From contig CAJUNX010000050.1 of the NCBI GenBank assembly GCA_910587865.1, forward strand, positions 1 to 26,827: DNA of 26,827 nt, read 5' to 3'. Shown here piece by piece: positions 7,500 to 14,761 of this stretch. A program made the translations under genes and the position numbers. Under the pieces are notes generated by a model that was given only the letters and a program-made list of their open reading frames with translations, ran no database searches and had not been told where the DNA came from. Numbering within the stretch: position 1 is the first letter of the stretch; each line of letters opens with the position of its first letter. Source of the DNA: an uncultured Roseburia sp. (lineage in GTDB: Bacteria > Bacillota > Clostridia > Lachnospirales > Lachnospiraceae).

Positions 7500-8891
7500 C
7501 TACAGCTCGCAGTTATTGACGGTCCGCGGGAACGGGATCACGTCGCGGATATTCGACATCCCCGTCAGATACATCACGCAGCGCTCAAATCCGAGCCCGA
7601 ACCCGGCATGCCGTGCCGTGCCGTATTTTCTGAGATCAAGATAAAAATCGTAATCGTTCTCATTTAATCCCATTTCCCGAATCCGCGCGAGCAGCTTGTC
7701 GTAGTCGTCCTCCCTCTGACTGCCGCCGATGATCTCCCCGATCCCCGGCACCAGACAGTCGACGGCAGCCACCGTTCTCCCGTCCTCGTTCTGCTTCATG
7801 TAAAACGCCTTGATCTCCTTCGGGTAATCCGTGACAAAAACCGGGCGCTTATAGACCTCCTCGGTCAGATAGCGCTCATGCTCGGTCTGCAGATCCGCGC
7901 CCCAGCTCACCTTGTACTCAAACCGGTCATTGTTTTTTTGCAGAATCTCCACGGCCTCGGTGTAGGTCACACGCGCAAAATCCGAATTTGCCACATGATT
8001 CAGGCGCTCCAGAAGCCCTTTGTCGACAAACTGGTTGAAAAACGCCAGCTCCTCCGGCGCATGCTCCAGCACATAGTTGATGATGTACTTTAACATGCTC
8101 TCCGCGAGCATCATATCATCATTGAGATCCGCAAACGCGATCTCCGGCTCGATCATCCAGAATTCCGCCGCATGGCGCGTCGTGTTGGAATTCTCCGCGC
8201 GGAACGTCGGTCCGAACGTGTAGATGTTCTTAAACGCCATCGCATACGTCTCACCGTTTAACTGGCCGCTGACCGTCAGGTTCGTCGGCTTGTTAAAGAA
8301 ATCCTGCATAAAATCAACGCCTCCCGCTTCATTGCGCGGCAGATGATTCAGATCAAGCGTCGTCACCTGGAACATTTCTCCGGCGCCCTCACAGTCGCTG
8401 CCCGTGATAATGGGCGTGTGGACATACACAAAATCCCTCTCCTGGAAAAACCTGTGGATCGCGTAGGCGATCAGCGAGCGCACCCGGAATACGGCCTCGA
8501 ACGTATTGGTCCGCGGGCGCAGATGCGAAATCGTCCGTAAATATTCAAAACTGTGCTTTTTCTTCTGCAGCGGATAATCCGGCGTCGAGGCGCCCTCCAC
8601 GGTAATCTCCTTCGCCTGGATCTCAAACGGCTGCTTCATATCCGGCGTCTCCACAAGCTTCCCGGTCACGATGATCGCCGCACCGACATTGAGCTTTCCG
8701 ATCTCCTCAAAATTCTCCAGCCCGTCGGAAAACACCACCTGCACCGGCTCAAAAAAAGTACCGTCGTTCACCACGATAAATCCAAAATTTTTGGAATTGC
8801 GGACACTTCTGACCCATCCTCCGATCGTCACTTCCTGATTGGCGTAATCCGCCTGATTCCGAAACAAATCTCTTACATTCACCAAATCCAT
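7500..8891 (-). CDS. asnS: Asparaginyl-tRNA synthetase
   Basis: Charges tRNA-Asn with asparagine in the cytoplasm; class IIb synthetase. The 463-residue form begins MDLVNVRDL. An OB-fold anticodon-binding domain occupies about residues 18-100 (VTIGGWVRSVRNSKNFGFI). The class II catalytic core follows, with HTPIITGSDCEGAGEMF at about 158-174, motif 2 FRAENSNTTRHAAEF (230-244) and motif 3 GLGFERCVMYL near 432. The length matches E. coli AsnS (466). The open frame runs far upstream through a repeat, but GGAGG five bases before the ATG at 8891 and the start of homology fix the beginning here. A second ATG directly before it is also possible and would add one residue. The gene follows the FKBP-like lipoprotein gene by 121 bases and is probably co-transcribed with it. 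No T-box leader is seen. Confidence 0.97.
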   Translation of the reverse strand: MDLVNVRDLFRNQADYANQEVTIGGWVRSVRNSKNFGFIVVNDGTFFEPVQVVFSDGLENFEEIGKLNVGAAIIVTGKLVETPDMKQPFEIQAKEITVEGASTPDYPLQKKKHSFEYLRTISHLRPRTNTFEAVFRVRSLIAYAIHRFFQERDFVYVHTPIITGSDCEGAGEMFQVTTLDLNHLPRNEAGGVDFMQDFFNKPTNLTVSGQLNGETYAMAFKNIYTFGPTFRAENSNTTRHAAEFWMIEPEIAFADLNDDMMLAESMLKYIINYVLEHAPEELAFFNQFVDKGLLERLNHVANSDFARVTYTEAVEILQKNNDRFEYKVSWGADLQTEHERYLTEEVYKRPVFVTDYPKEIKAFYMKQNEDGRTVAAVDCLVPGIGEIIGGSQREDDYDKLLARIREMGLNENDYDFYLDLRKYGTARHAGFGLGFERCVMYLTGMSNIRDVIPFPRTVNNCEL

Positions 8892-9012
8892 CATTTCCTC
8901 CATCCCGCCATGCGGCGCCCTGATTTCTGTCACAACAGGCCGCACGTTCCGCACGGCCCCGCCGGATTCATCCGGCCGTTCCCCCGTTTCCTCTGTCACG
9001 GCTTTCGTTCTG

Positions 9013-10344
9013 TCAGCTGCCTTCCCCGGTTTCTCCGGTTTCATTGTCTGCCCCGGTTTCACTGTTTTCCCCGGTTTCATTGTCTGTTCCGGTTTCACTG
9101 TTTTCCCCGGTTTCATTGTCTGCCCCGGTTTCATTTACATGCACCACCGCCGACGTGATCAGCTGATCAAGCGCCTTGTCGTACCGGTACAGCTTTTTAA
9201 AATAGGTCTCCCCATAGACCGGGTCCCCGAAACCGTAAGCCGGATACATCTCCTCCACGGATCCGTAGCCGTTTCCGGATGCCATTTGGGACGCATAGCT
9301 CATAAACTCCTCCTCATCGATCTCAACCGCAAGCTCATCTGCGATGAGATCCATAATCAGCTCCAGCCGGATGCTCCGATCCGTCATTTCCTCCCAGTAG
9401 TCCTCCATCTCCTCCACGCTCTTTCCGTAGTAGACACTCAGGAAAGACTCAAGCTCACTCTCTTCCCCGCCGCAGTTCTGTGCGATAAACTGCCTCCGGT
9501 AGTCCGACAGCCGCGCTGCCAGATAATCCTCCGGCACCTCCACGGTACAGTTCAGGAGCAGATAATCCTGCACTGCCTGATACGTGTCCCGCTCCCTGTC
9601 GTAGCGCGCGGCACTCTCCAGGTATTCATAAAGCTCCGTATACATCTCCTCCGCCGTCTCCGCCTGGAACTGCTCTTTTGCAAATTCATCATCCACATCT
9701 TCGACGGTCATCTCTTTCTGAATGGCATTCACCGTAAACGTAAATACCACCGGCTGACCGGCCAGATCCTCATTGCCGTAATTCTCCGGAAATGTCACGT
9801 CGCAGTCAACCGTATCCCCGACCGATGCCCCGATCAGCCCTTCCGTAAAACCATCGATAAACTTCGAGCCGTCGACGGATGAATTGTTTGACACATCGAG
9901 CAGCTGATGCTCCGCGCTCCCGCGGTCAAACGCAACACCGTCCTTTTTCCCGACATAATCCACATCGACGATATCGCCTTCCTCAATCGTCGTCTTTTCC
10001 GGATCATCCGTGTAAAACGGGCCGTACTCCAAAAGCAGCTGCGCGAGATAGTCCGTGACATCCGCGTCCTCCACCTCATATCTCCCGGTGATCGTCACCT
10101 CTATGGAGCTGTAATCGCACAGTGTCACATAATCCGCTCCGTTTAAGTCAAACGAAGCGCTGTCGCTTATGATCTGCTCCGTCTCTCCGGAAGCCTTCGT
10201 CTCTTCGTTCAAAGCGGCGCTCTCCGTCCCGCCGGCGGATTCCGTTCCCGCGGCTTCGTCCGGCGCCGCCTTATCGTCCCCGCAGCCGGCCAGAGACAGC
10301 GCAAGCGTCAGGGCAAGGAGCCCTGCTGTTATTTTCTTTTTCAT
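9013..10344 (-). CDS. Lipoprotein with FKBP-type and trigger-factor-like chaperone domains
   Basis: A 443-residue secreted, lipid-anchored protein, probably a peptidyl-prolyl isomerase/foldase acting outside the membrane. A signal peptide at 1-20 (MKKKITAGLL onward) ends in the lipobox LAGC with Cys21. A low-complexity linker rich in Glu, Ala, Gly and Ser follows. Residues about 118-208 resemble the FKBP domain of trigger factor (EEGDIVDVDYVGKKDGVAF, then FIDGFTEGLIGASVGD and VTFPENYG). Residues about 212-398 are helical and match the trigger-factor chaperone domain in pattern (EVPEDYLAARLSDYRRQFI). The ribosome-binding N-domain of trigger factor, with its GFRKGK loop, is absent. The tail from 403 on is a repeat of NETG/SETG units with no predicted fold. 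Comparison with tig at 19947 in this window supports the relationship. Function as an extracytoplasmic foldase, analogous to PrsA, is inference. Confidence 0.82.
   Translation of the reverse strand: MKKKITAGLLALTLALSLAGCGDDKAAPDEAAGTESAGGTESAALNEETKASGETEQIISDSASFDLNGADYVTLCDYSSIEVTITGRYEVEDADVTDYLAQLLLEYGPFYTDDPEKTTIEEGDIVDVDYVGKKDGVAFDRGSAEHQLLDVSNNSSVDGSKFIDGFTEGLIGASVGDTVDCDVTFPENYGNEDLAGQPVVFTFTVNAIQKEMTVEDVDDEFAKEQFQAETAEEMYTELYEYLESAARYDRERDTYQAVQDYLLLNCTVEVPEDYLAARLSDYRRQFIAQNCGGEESELESFLSVYYGKSVEEMEDYWEEMTDRSIRLELIMDLIADELAVEIDEEEFMSYASQMASGNGYGSVEEMYPAYGFGDPVYGETYFKKLYRYDKALDQLITSAVVHVNETGADNETGENSETGTDNETGENSETGADNETGETGEGS
9034..9134. repeat. 18-bp tandem repeat at the 3' end of the lipoprotein gene
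   Basis: Five full units of 18 bases (starting at 9034, 9052, 9070, 9088 and 9106) plus a partial one. They alternate in two versions, so a 36-bp higher-order period is visible. They encode the NETG/SETG hexapeptide tail of the lipoprotein. The same DNA is also open in the asnS frame, where it would read as KPG-type repeats. Confidence 0.9.
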
Positions 10345-10390
10345 ATGATTCTAACCTTTCCTTCCACATGTTTCGTACGTTAACCCTGCT

Positions 10391-10399
10391 AATATACCA
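10391..10399 (-). promoter_or_regulatory. Probable -10 region for the lipoprotein-asnS operon
   Basis: On the minus strand, TGGTATATT is an extended -10 box. The -35 region 17 bases upstream (TTTTAT) is weak. It lies about 47 bases before the lipoprotein ATG, back to back with the plus-strand promoter at 10442-10470. Confidence 0.4.
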
Positions 10400-10441
10400 C
10401 ATTTCCCGCAAAAATAAAAGCCTTCGCACAAACTTTCACAA

Positions 10442-10470
10442 TTGCTTTTTTTTCGGATCAATGCTACAAT
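10442..10470 (+). promoter_or_regulatory. Promoter of the 171-residue membrane protein gene
   Basis: TTGCTT and TACAAT are spaced by 17 bases, with an extended -10 (TGCTACAAT). It lies about 36 bases before the ATG at 10507, with AGGAGGG in between. Confidence 0.7.
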
Positions 10471-10506
10471 AAAATGCGAAACTGATTTTCAGGAGGGACT
10501 TATAGC

Positions 10507-11022
10507 ATGAACACATTTACCATTGTATTACTGGTTATTATGGCCGTCTTGCTGATCGGTCTGGTTGTTTTGTATTTTCTCGGCAGACGCGCGCAGAAAA
10601 AGAAAGAGGAGCAGGACGAGCAGCTCGCCGCGGCGGCGCAGACCGTCACCATGCTCATCATCGACAAAAAGCGGATGCGGATCAAAGACTCCGGTCTTCC
10701 GCAGATGGTGATTGACCAGACGCCGAAGCTGATGCGGCGTTCCAAGCTTCCGATTGTCAAGGCAAAAGTCGGCCCGCGTGTGATGTCCTTAATCGCGGAT
10801 GAATCCGTTTTTGATCTGATTCCGGTCAAAAAAGAGGTCAAGGCATCCGTGAGCGGCATCTACATCACAAAGGTCACCGGCATCCGCGGTCCTCTTGAAA
10901 AGCCGCAGGGCAAAAAGAACTGGCGCGCCCGCTTAAAAGACCGGGCTGCCGCCGCCAATGCCAGACTTGACCAGGAGAAAAAAGCGCTGGCCAAAGAAAA
11001 GCAGCCGAAAAAGAAAAAATAA
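10507..11022 (+). CDS. Membrane-anchored basic protein of unknown function
   Basis: I do not recognise a named family. The 171-residue protein starts with one transmembrane helix (about 5-26, TIVLLVIMAVLLIGLVVLYF). A short charged stretch rich in Lys, Glu and Gln follows. The soluble middle part, about 45-120, is probably a small beta-rich domain (TVTMLIIDKKRMRIKDSGLP; KAKVGPRVMSLIADESVFDLIP). It ends in a very basic Lys/Arg/Ala tail from about 130 on (KKNWRARLKDRAAAANARL, then EKQPKKKK). The N-out or N-in orientation is not certain; the basic residues directly after the helix favour a cytoplasmic C-terminal part by the positive-inside rule. Start and expression are well supported by AGGAGGG nine bases upstream, a good promoter and a terminator directly after the stop. 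It is one of the few plus-strand genes and stands alone. The basic tail could touch nucleic acid or acidic lipids; that is speculation. Confidence 0.85.
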   Translation: MNTFTIVLLVIMAVLLIGLVVLYFLGRRAQKKKEEQDEQLAAAAQTVTMLIIDKKRMRIKDSGLPQMVIDQTPKLMRRSKLPIVKAKVGPRVMSLIADESVFDLIPVKKEVKASVSGIYITKVTGIRGPLEKPQGKKNWRARLKDRAAAANARLDQEKKALAKEKQPKKKK

Positions 11023-11031
11023 CCGCTACAT

Positions 11032-11074
11032 AAAATGCAGGAGTTCCTACAGTCGGAAATCTCCTGCATTTTTT
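11032..11074. terminator. Shared bidirectional terminator of two convergent genes
   Basis: Arms AAATGCAGGAG and CTCCTGCATTT pair perfectly over 11 bases. Going right there is a run of six T (11069-11074); going left, on the minus strand, the run is TTTT. It ends the plus-strand unknown gene, and the minus-strand DUF1934 gene ends inside its loop. Confidence 0.85.
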
Positions 11075-11490
11075 GATGTGATTTTTATCGTGACCGTACA
11101 GTCGGCCACATGTTCATAGTTCATCTCAAGCGCATAATCGACGAGCGCCGTGATCTCCTCTTCCGTCTCCTTCACATCAATGCGCGTGGCATGAATCCCG
11201 AGAAGGATACTGCCAAACGGCGTGTAATAATAGGTGACGTTTTTCCGGTTCTTTTCAAACATGATATGGACATTCGCCACGCCGCGTTTCGTGATATCAA
11301 GAGAGTCCTCCCCCAACTTTACGATATTTTTCGTGAGCTCATCCGTCCCCTCCGTCACCTCGTCATATACGACATAATGTTTCCCGTTTTTTTTATAATA
11401 ATCGCCCGAGGTAATCACCTCCACCGAGTCATTGTCCACACCCTCTGCAAACTGCAGCCCGCTGATGGATACCAGTACGTCTTTTGTCAT
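11047..11490 (-). CDS. DUF1934 / YwiB-like small beta-barrel protein
   Basis: A 147-residue soluble protein that fits the DUF1934 family (B. subtilis YwiB), thought to have a calycin-like beta-barrel fold; no biochemical role is known to me. Visible family features are the alternating beta pattern, VISGLQF-like N-terminus (LVSISGLQFAEG), the middle KNGKHYVVYDEVTEG, and TPFGSILLGIHATRIDV at about 91-107. The start is supported by GAGGAG five bases upstream and a sigma-A promoter at 11524-11552. The last codons and the stop lie inside the terminator hairpin of the convergent gene, so termination here is shared between the two strands. Confidence 0.82.
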   Translation of the reverse strand: MTKDVLVSISGLQFAEGVDNDSVEVITSGDYYKKNGKHYVVYDEVTEGTDELTKNIVKLGEDSLDITKRGVANVHIMFEKNRKNVTYYYTPFGSILLGIHATRIDVKETEEEITALVDYALEMNYEHVADCTVTIKITSKNAGDFRL

Positions 11491-11523
11491 AATATCTCCT
11501 CATTTCCCGATCTTTGTATCACC

Positions 11524-11552
11524 ATATTACCCGCTTTTTACCGATTTCGCAA
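11524..11552 (-). promoter_or_regulatory. Promoter of the DUF1934 gene
   Basis: On the minus strand, TTGCGA and TAATAT are spaced by 17 bases. It lies about 33 bases before the ATG and only 27 bases from the edge of the minisatellite at 11580. Confidence 0.6.
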
Positions 11553-11579
11553 GTGTAACTTTTATGCGGGACGTTCCTT

Positions 11580-11735
11580 CCGTCTCTGCAAAACAGGCGT
11601 TTCGCGCGCAGCTGTCCGTCTCTGCAAAACAGGTGTTTCGCGCGCAGCCGTCCGTCTCTGTAAAACAGGTAATTCGCGCGCAGCCGTCCGTTCTGCAAAA
11701 CAGGTGTTTCGCGCGCAGCTGTCCGTTCTGCAAAA
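11580..11735. repeat. 36-bp intergenic minisatellite (four units and a partial fifth)
   Basis: Contiguous units at 11580, 11616 and 11652 (36 bases each), 11688 (35 bases, one C lost) and a partial unit at 11723. Each holds a CTGCAAAACAGG-like half and a TTCGCGCGCAGC half. There are no spacers, so it is not a CRISPR array. It fills about half of the 348-base gap between the DUF1934 gene and spoIIR; the rest holds the promoters of the two genes. All three frames on both strands stay fairly open because the period is a multiple of three, but the one-base loss in unit four argues against coding. Confidence 0.9.
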
Positions 11736-11767
11736 AGCCGCAGCATGGAACATTTTTACAGGCAGGT

Positions 11768-11796
11768 GAATAAACGGTCCCGGATATGGCAATAGT
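11768..11796 (+). promoter_or_regulatory. Sigma-F-like promoter of spoIIR (tentative)
   Basis: GAATA at 11768-11772 and GGCAATAGT at 11788-11796 are spaced by 15 bases. Set against the sigma-F pattern GYATA, 15-16 bases, GGNRANAMT, there is one mismatch in each box. It lies 42 bases before the ATG. Known biology supports it, since spoIIR is transcribed by sigma-F in the forespore of B. subtilis. Confidence 0.4.
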
Positions 11797-11838
11797 CAGA
11801 TCAGACAAAACAAATACAGACACGGAAAGGAACAGATT

Positions 11839-12525
11839 ATGAATACAAAGCACCAAAAAAAGGACACGGCACCTTATCTTTGCCCCGCAAAAAGGACGAA
11901 CAGGAAAAGAGGATTCGTCTACATAATGACAGGCGCGGTATGCCTCCTTGCGATATGTCTCGGAATCCGCTATGAGCAGGCGTGGCATATGCAGCGGGAG
12001 ATCGCAGGCAAAGTACTGCGTTTCCATGTCATTGCAAACAGCGATTCCCCGCGCGATCAGGAGCTGAAGCTGATGGTCCGCGATGCCGTCGGCGGCGAGC
12101 TCTCCGCGGTATTTGCAGCCGCATCCTCCAAAGACCAGTCCAGGGCGATCGCCGCCTCCCGCCTTTCGCAGATCGAGGAAACCGCGGAGGCCGTGCTGCG
12201 TCAGGAAGGCTGTGAGTATGAGGTGCGGGCCTTTCTGGACGAGGTCGATTTTCCCGAAAAATCCTACGGCGGCTTCACGTTTCCGGCCGGACGCTATGAC
12301 GCGCTCGAACTGGTGATCGGCGAGGGAAACGGGCATAACTGGTGGTGTGTGATGTACCCGAATCTGTGTTTTTCGGGAAGCGTCTATGAGGTGACGAACG
12401 AGGAGGCCGGCGAGGTTTTACGCGAGGTGCTCACGGAAGAAGAATACCGCGAGGTCTTCTCTTCCGGCAGCTGTGAGATCCGGTTCCGGTATCTCACCTT
12501 TCTCAACGATCTGCTGAAAGAATGA
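11839..12525 (+). CDS. spoIIR: Stage II sporulation protein R
   Basis: The forespore-made signal protein that crosses to the space between forespore and mother cell and triggers SpoIIGA to process pro-sigma-E. It is 228 residues long, with a basic N-terminus, one membrane segment or uncleaved signal at about 27-44 (VYIMTGAVCLLAICLGI), and then the family hallmark RFHVIANSDSPRDQELKL (about 61-78). A second hallmark lies near 140-172: YGGFTFPAGRYDALELVIG followed by NWWCVMYPNLCF. Length and order fit known SpoIIR proteins. The start has AAAGGAA a few bases upstream. It is transcribed on its own on the plus strand and converges with pyk. This gene shows that the organism, or its recent ancestor, forms endospores. 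Confidence 0.96.
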   Translation: MNTKHQKKDTAPYLCPAKRTNRKRGFVYIMTGAVCLLAICLGIRYEQAWHMQREIAGKVLRFHVIANSDSPRDQELKLMVRDAVGGELSAVFAAASSKDQSRAIAASRLSQIEETAEAVLRQEGCEYEVRAFLDEVDFPEKSYGGFTFPAGRYDALELVIGEGNGHNWWCVMYPNLCFSGSVYEVTNEEAGEVLREVLTEEEYREVFSSGSCEIRFRYLTFLNDLLKE

Positions 12526-12575
12526 CGCTCCCCCGCCGGCTCCCCCGGTCAGAAGCCCCGGCTCGCCGCCGGTAC

Positions 12576-12600
12576 GGGCCATGCGCTTTTTGCATGGCTC
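12576..12600. other. Hairpin between convergent spoIIR and pyk
   Basis: GCCATGC and GCATGGC pair around a 7-base loop (GCTTTTT), and the stem extends by one wobble and one normal pair. No T run follows on either strand, so termination is only a possibility. The rest of the 113-base gap is GC-rich and shows nothing clear. Confidence 0.35.
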
Positions 12601-12638
12601 AGTGCCTGCTGATCGCATACGCGGGTCATGCCGCTGTC

Positions 12639-14417
12639 TCAATTCGCCCGCACGATCCCGTGCTCGCAGTCCAGCTCTACATACGCACTGGATTTTAAGA
12701 CGCCGAGCGCCTGCTTCGCACCGGTTAAGACCGGAATATCCAGGCTTAACCCCGCGATTGCCGCATGGCAGCTCTCACTCTCCGCTTCCACGATCAGACC
12801 GGATGCCTGGCGCAGCTGGCGGATCATACTGTTATCCGTATCGGCTGCGACGATGATATCGCCCTCCTTAAAGTTCTCAAGATCCTCCGGGCTGCGGCAG
12901 ACGCACAGATTTGCGGAAACCTTTTTGTTCCCGATGCCGCGTCCCTTGACCAGGATATGGCCTGCCACCTGCACCTTGATCAGATTTGTGGTTCCCGAGA
13001 CGCCGAGCGGCACGCCGGCTGTGAGCACGACGACGTCCCCTTTTTCAATCACGCCCGCGCTCTCAGCGGTATCCACCGCGTAGTCGAACAGTTCTTCGGC
13101 CTGATTTTTTTCCTCGAGCAGCAGCGGCACAACTCCCCAGGAGAGCGCTAACTGGCGGTACACCCGCTCGTCCATGCATCCGCCGATGATCGGGGAATCC
13201 GGACGATACTTTGAAATCATACGCGCGGTGCGCCCGGATTTACTGACCGTGATGATCGCGGCCGCGTTCAGATCCACAGCCATCATACAGGTCGCGTGAG
13301 AGATCGCGTTTGTCACATCCGGATTGCTCATTGTCTCCCGCTGCCGGAATCTTCTGAGATAATTGATGTCGCGTTCCGTGCGCAGCGCGATGCGGACCAT
13401 CGTTTTTACCGCCTCCACCGGGTAGAGCCCTGCCGCCGTCTCTCCGGAGAGCATTGTCGCGCTCGTCCCGTCATAAATCGCGTTTGCGACATCTGTCGTT
13501 TCCGCCCTGGTCGGTCTTGGATGCTTCATCATGGAATCCAGCATCTGTGTCGCGGTGATGACCATTTTTCCGGCCTCACTCACCTTATGAATAATCATTT
13601 TCTGAATCACCGGCACATCTTCCAGCGGGATCTCAACTCCCATATCGCCGCGGGCTACCATGATTCCGTCCGATACACGGATGATCTCATCGATATTCTG
13701 CACGCCCTGCATGTTCTCGATTTTGGAGATAATCATGATCTCCTCGCCGCCCTTTTCCTCTAAGATCCTGCGGATCTCAAGCACATCCGATGCCGTGCGC
13801 ACAAAAGATGCCGCGATAAAGTCATAGCCTTTCTCCACCGCAAAAACGATATCGCTGTAGTCCTTCTCGCTGATATAGGGCATGGAGAGCTGGACATTCG
13901 GCACGTTGACTCCTTTTTTATCGGAAACCGGCCCTCCGTTTAACACGCTGCAGACGATATCCATCGGCGCCGCGCCCTCCGTGCGCTCCCTGTTTCCCTC
14001 CGCCGGCCGGATCTCCTTTACCTCCATCTCAATCAGACCGTCGTCGATCAGAATCCGGTTGCCCGGTCTGACATCCTGCGGCAGATCCTGGTATGTGATC
14101 GAGACACGTGTCCCGTCTCCCACAATATCCTCCGTGGTCAGCGTAAAGATCTGTCCGCTGACAAGCTCCGCCCTGCCGCCCTCAAATCCTTTTAACCGGA
14201 TCTCCGGTCCCTTGGTGTCAAGAAGCGCCGCCACCGGAACTCCCGCCTCCTCCCGCAGCCTGCAGAGCATCTTCAGACGCTCCTCCTGCTCCTCATGCGT
14301 CCCGTGGGAAAAATTAAAACGTGCGACATTCATTCCCTCCGCGATCAGACGCTTTAATACCGCCTCGTCATCCGTCGCCGGACCCAGCGTACAAACAATT
14401 TTTGTTTTTCTGAACAT
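12639..14417 (-). CDS. pyk: Pyruvate kinase with C-terminal PEP-utilising-type domain
   Basis: Last step of glycolysis: phosphoenolpyruvate plus ADP gives pyruvate plus ATP. The 592-residue protein begins MFRKTKIVCTLGPA. The substrate residues lie in RFNFSH (33-38). DTKGPEIR (67-74) carries Glu72, the residue linked with potassium dependence in the family. The active-site signature is SKIENMQGV (231-239), and MLSGETAAG lies at 322-330. After the regular kinase (about 475 residues) there is the extra C-terminal domain known from Bacillus pyruvate kinases, with SCHAAIAGLSLDIPVLTG at about 549-566 including the His551 of PEP-utilising swivel domains. A short hydrophilic insertion (about 140-152) lies in the B domain. 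The start has GGAGGG six bases upstream and a good promoter; the gene appears to be transcribed alone. Confidence 0.97.
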   Translation of the reverse strand: MFRKTKIVCTLGPATDDEAVLKRLIAEGMNVARFNFSHGTHEEQEERLKMLCRLREEAGVPVAALLDTKGPEIRLKGFEGGRAELVSGQIFTLTTEDIVGDGTRVSITYQDLPQDVRPGNRILIDDGLIEMEVKEIRPAEGNRERTEGAAPMDIVCSVLNGGPVSDKKGVNVPNVQLSMPYISEKDYSDIVFAVEKGYDFIAASFVRTASDVLEIRRILEEKGGEEIMIISKIENMQGVQNIDEIIRVSDGIMVARGDMGVEIPLEDVPVIQKMIIHKVSEAGKMVITATQMLDSMMKHPRPTRAETTDVANAIYDGTSATMLSGETAAGLYPVEAVKTMVRIALRTERDINYLRRFRQRETMSNPDVTNAISHATCMMAVDLNAAAIITVSKSGRTARMISKYRPDSPIIGGCMDERVYRQLALSWGVVPLLLEEKNQAEELFDYAVDTAESAGVIEKGDVVVLTAGVPLGVSGTTNLIKVQVAGHILVKGRGIGNKKVSANLCVCRSPEDLENFKEGDIIVAADTDNSMIRQLRQASGLIVEAESESCHAAIAGLSLDIPVLTGAKQALGVLKSSAYVELDCEHGIVRAN

Positions 14418-14516
14418 GATTTTCCCTCCATACTGATCTGATTTCCGTATCTGACCGCTTTTTCCTGGGCGCCCCTCCGTCAGACGATCTCCTCTGTGCG
14501 GCTCTGTTCAACGCCC

Positions 14517-14545
14517 ATTTTATCACGAACCGGAATCGGGTGCAA
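14517..14545 (-). promoter_or_regulatory. Promoter of pyk
   Basis: On the minus strand, TTGCAC and TAAAAT are spaced by 17 bases with an extended -10 (TGATAAAAT). The expected leader is about 95 bases. The 344-base gap between pyk and engB also holds the 38-bp repeat and the engB terminator. Confidence 0.7.
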
Positions 14546-14611
14546 GAGCGCGCCAGACGCGCAGCCCGGCTCTTCACCATCACGAACATGACGCCGGCTT
14601 TCCGCCACATT

Positions 14612-14701
14612 CGGGACGCCCGGCCCGGTTTTCCGCCTCCGCGAATGAACGGGACGCCAGGCCCGGCTTTCCGCCTCCGCGAATGAACGGGATTCCCGGC
14701 A
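14612..14701. repeat. 38-bp intergenic tandem repeat (two units and partial copies)
   Basis: Units at 14612-14649 and 14650-14687 differ at two positions. A partial third unit begins at 14688 (CGGGATTCCCGG), and a degraded copy precedes them from about 14588. Each unit contains TTCCGCCTCCGCGAATGAA. It lies between the engB terminator and the pyk promoter. Confidence 0.85.
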
Positions 14702-14702
14702 G

Positions 14703-14746
14703 AAAAAACAGGGAAACCCGCAGATCTCTCCCGCGGATTTCCCTGT
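14703..14746 (-). terminator. Strong intrinsic terminator at the end of the tig-to-engB cluster
   Basis: On the minus strand, ACAGGGAAATCCGC pairs with GCGGGTTTCCCTGT, followed by a T run (plus-strand A run at 14703-14708). It begins about 16 bases after the engB stop and closes the operon. Confidence 0.92.
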
Positions 14747-14761
14747 CTGTATCCTGTCCCG

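Noticed and set aside
8892..9012. T-box leader for asnS
   Set aside because: No T-box core (GGGTGG-like) or terminator/antiterminator pair; asnS probably shares the lipoprotein transcript.
8892..9134. N-terminal extension of AsnS with KPG repeats
   Set aside because: It overlaps the lipoprotein gene in another frame, lacks a ribosome binding site, and the family start lies at 8891 after a good GGAGG.
11580..11735. CRISPR array
   Set aside because: The 36-bp units are directly adjacent with no variable spacers, and no cas gene is present.
11527..12336. Long minus-strand frame through the minisatellite and spoIIR
   Set aside because: It is the shadow of spoIIR plus a repeat whose period is a multiple of three; it has no family features.
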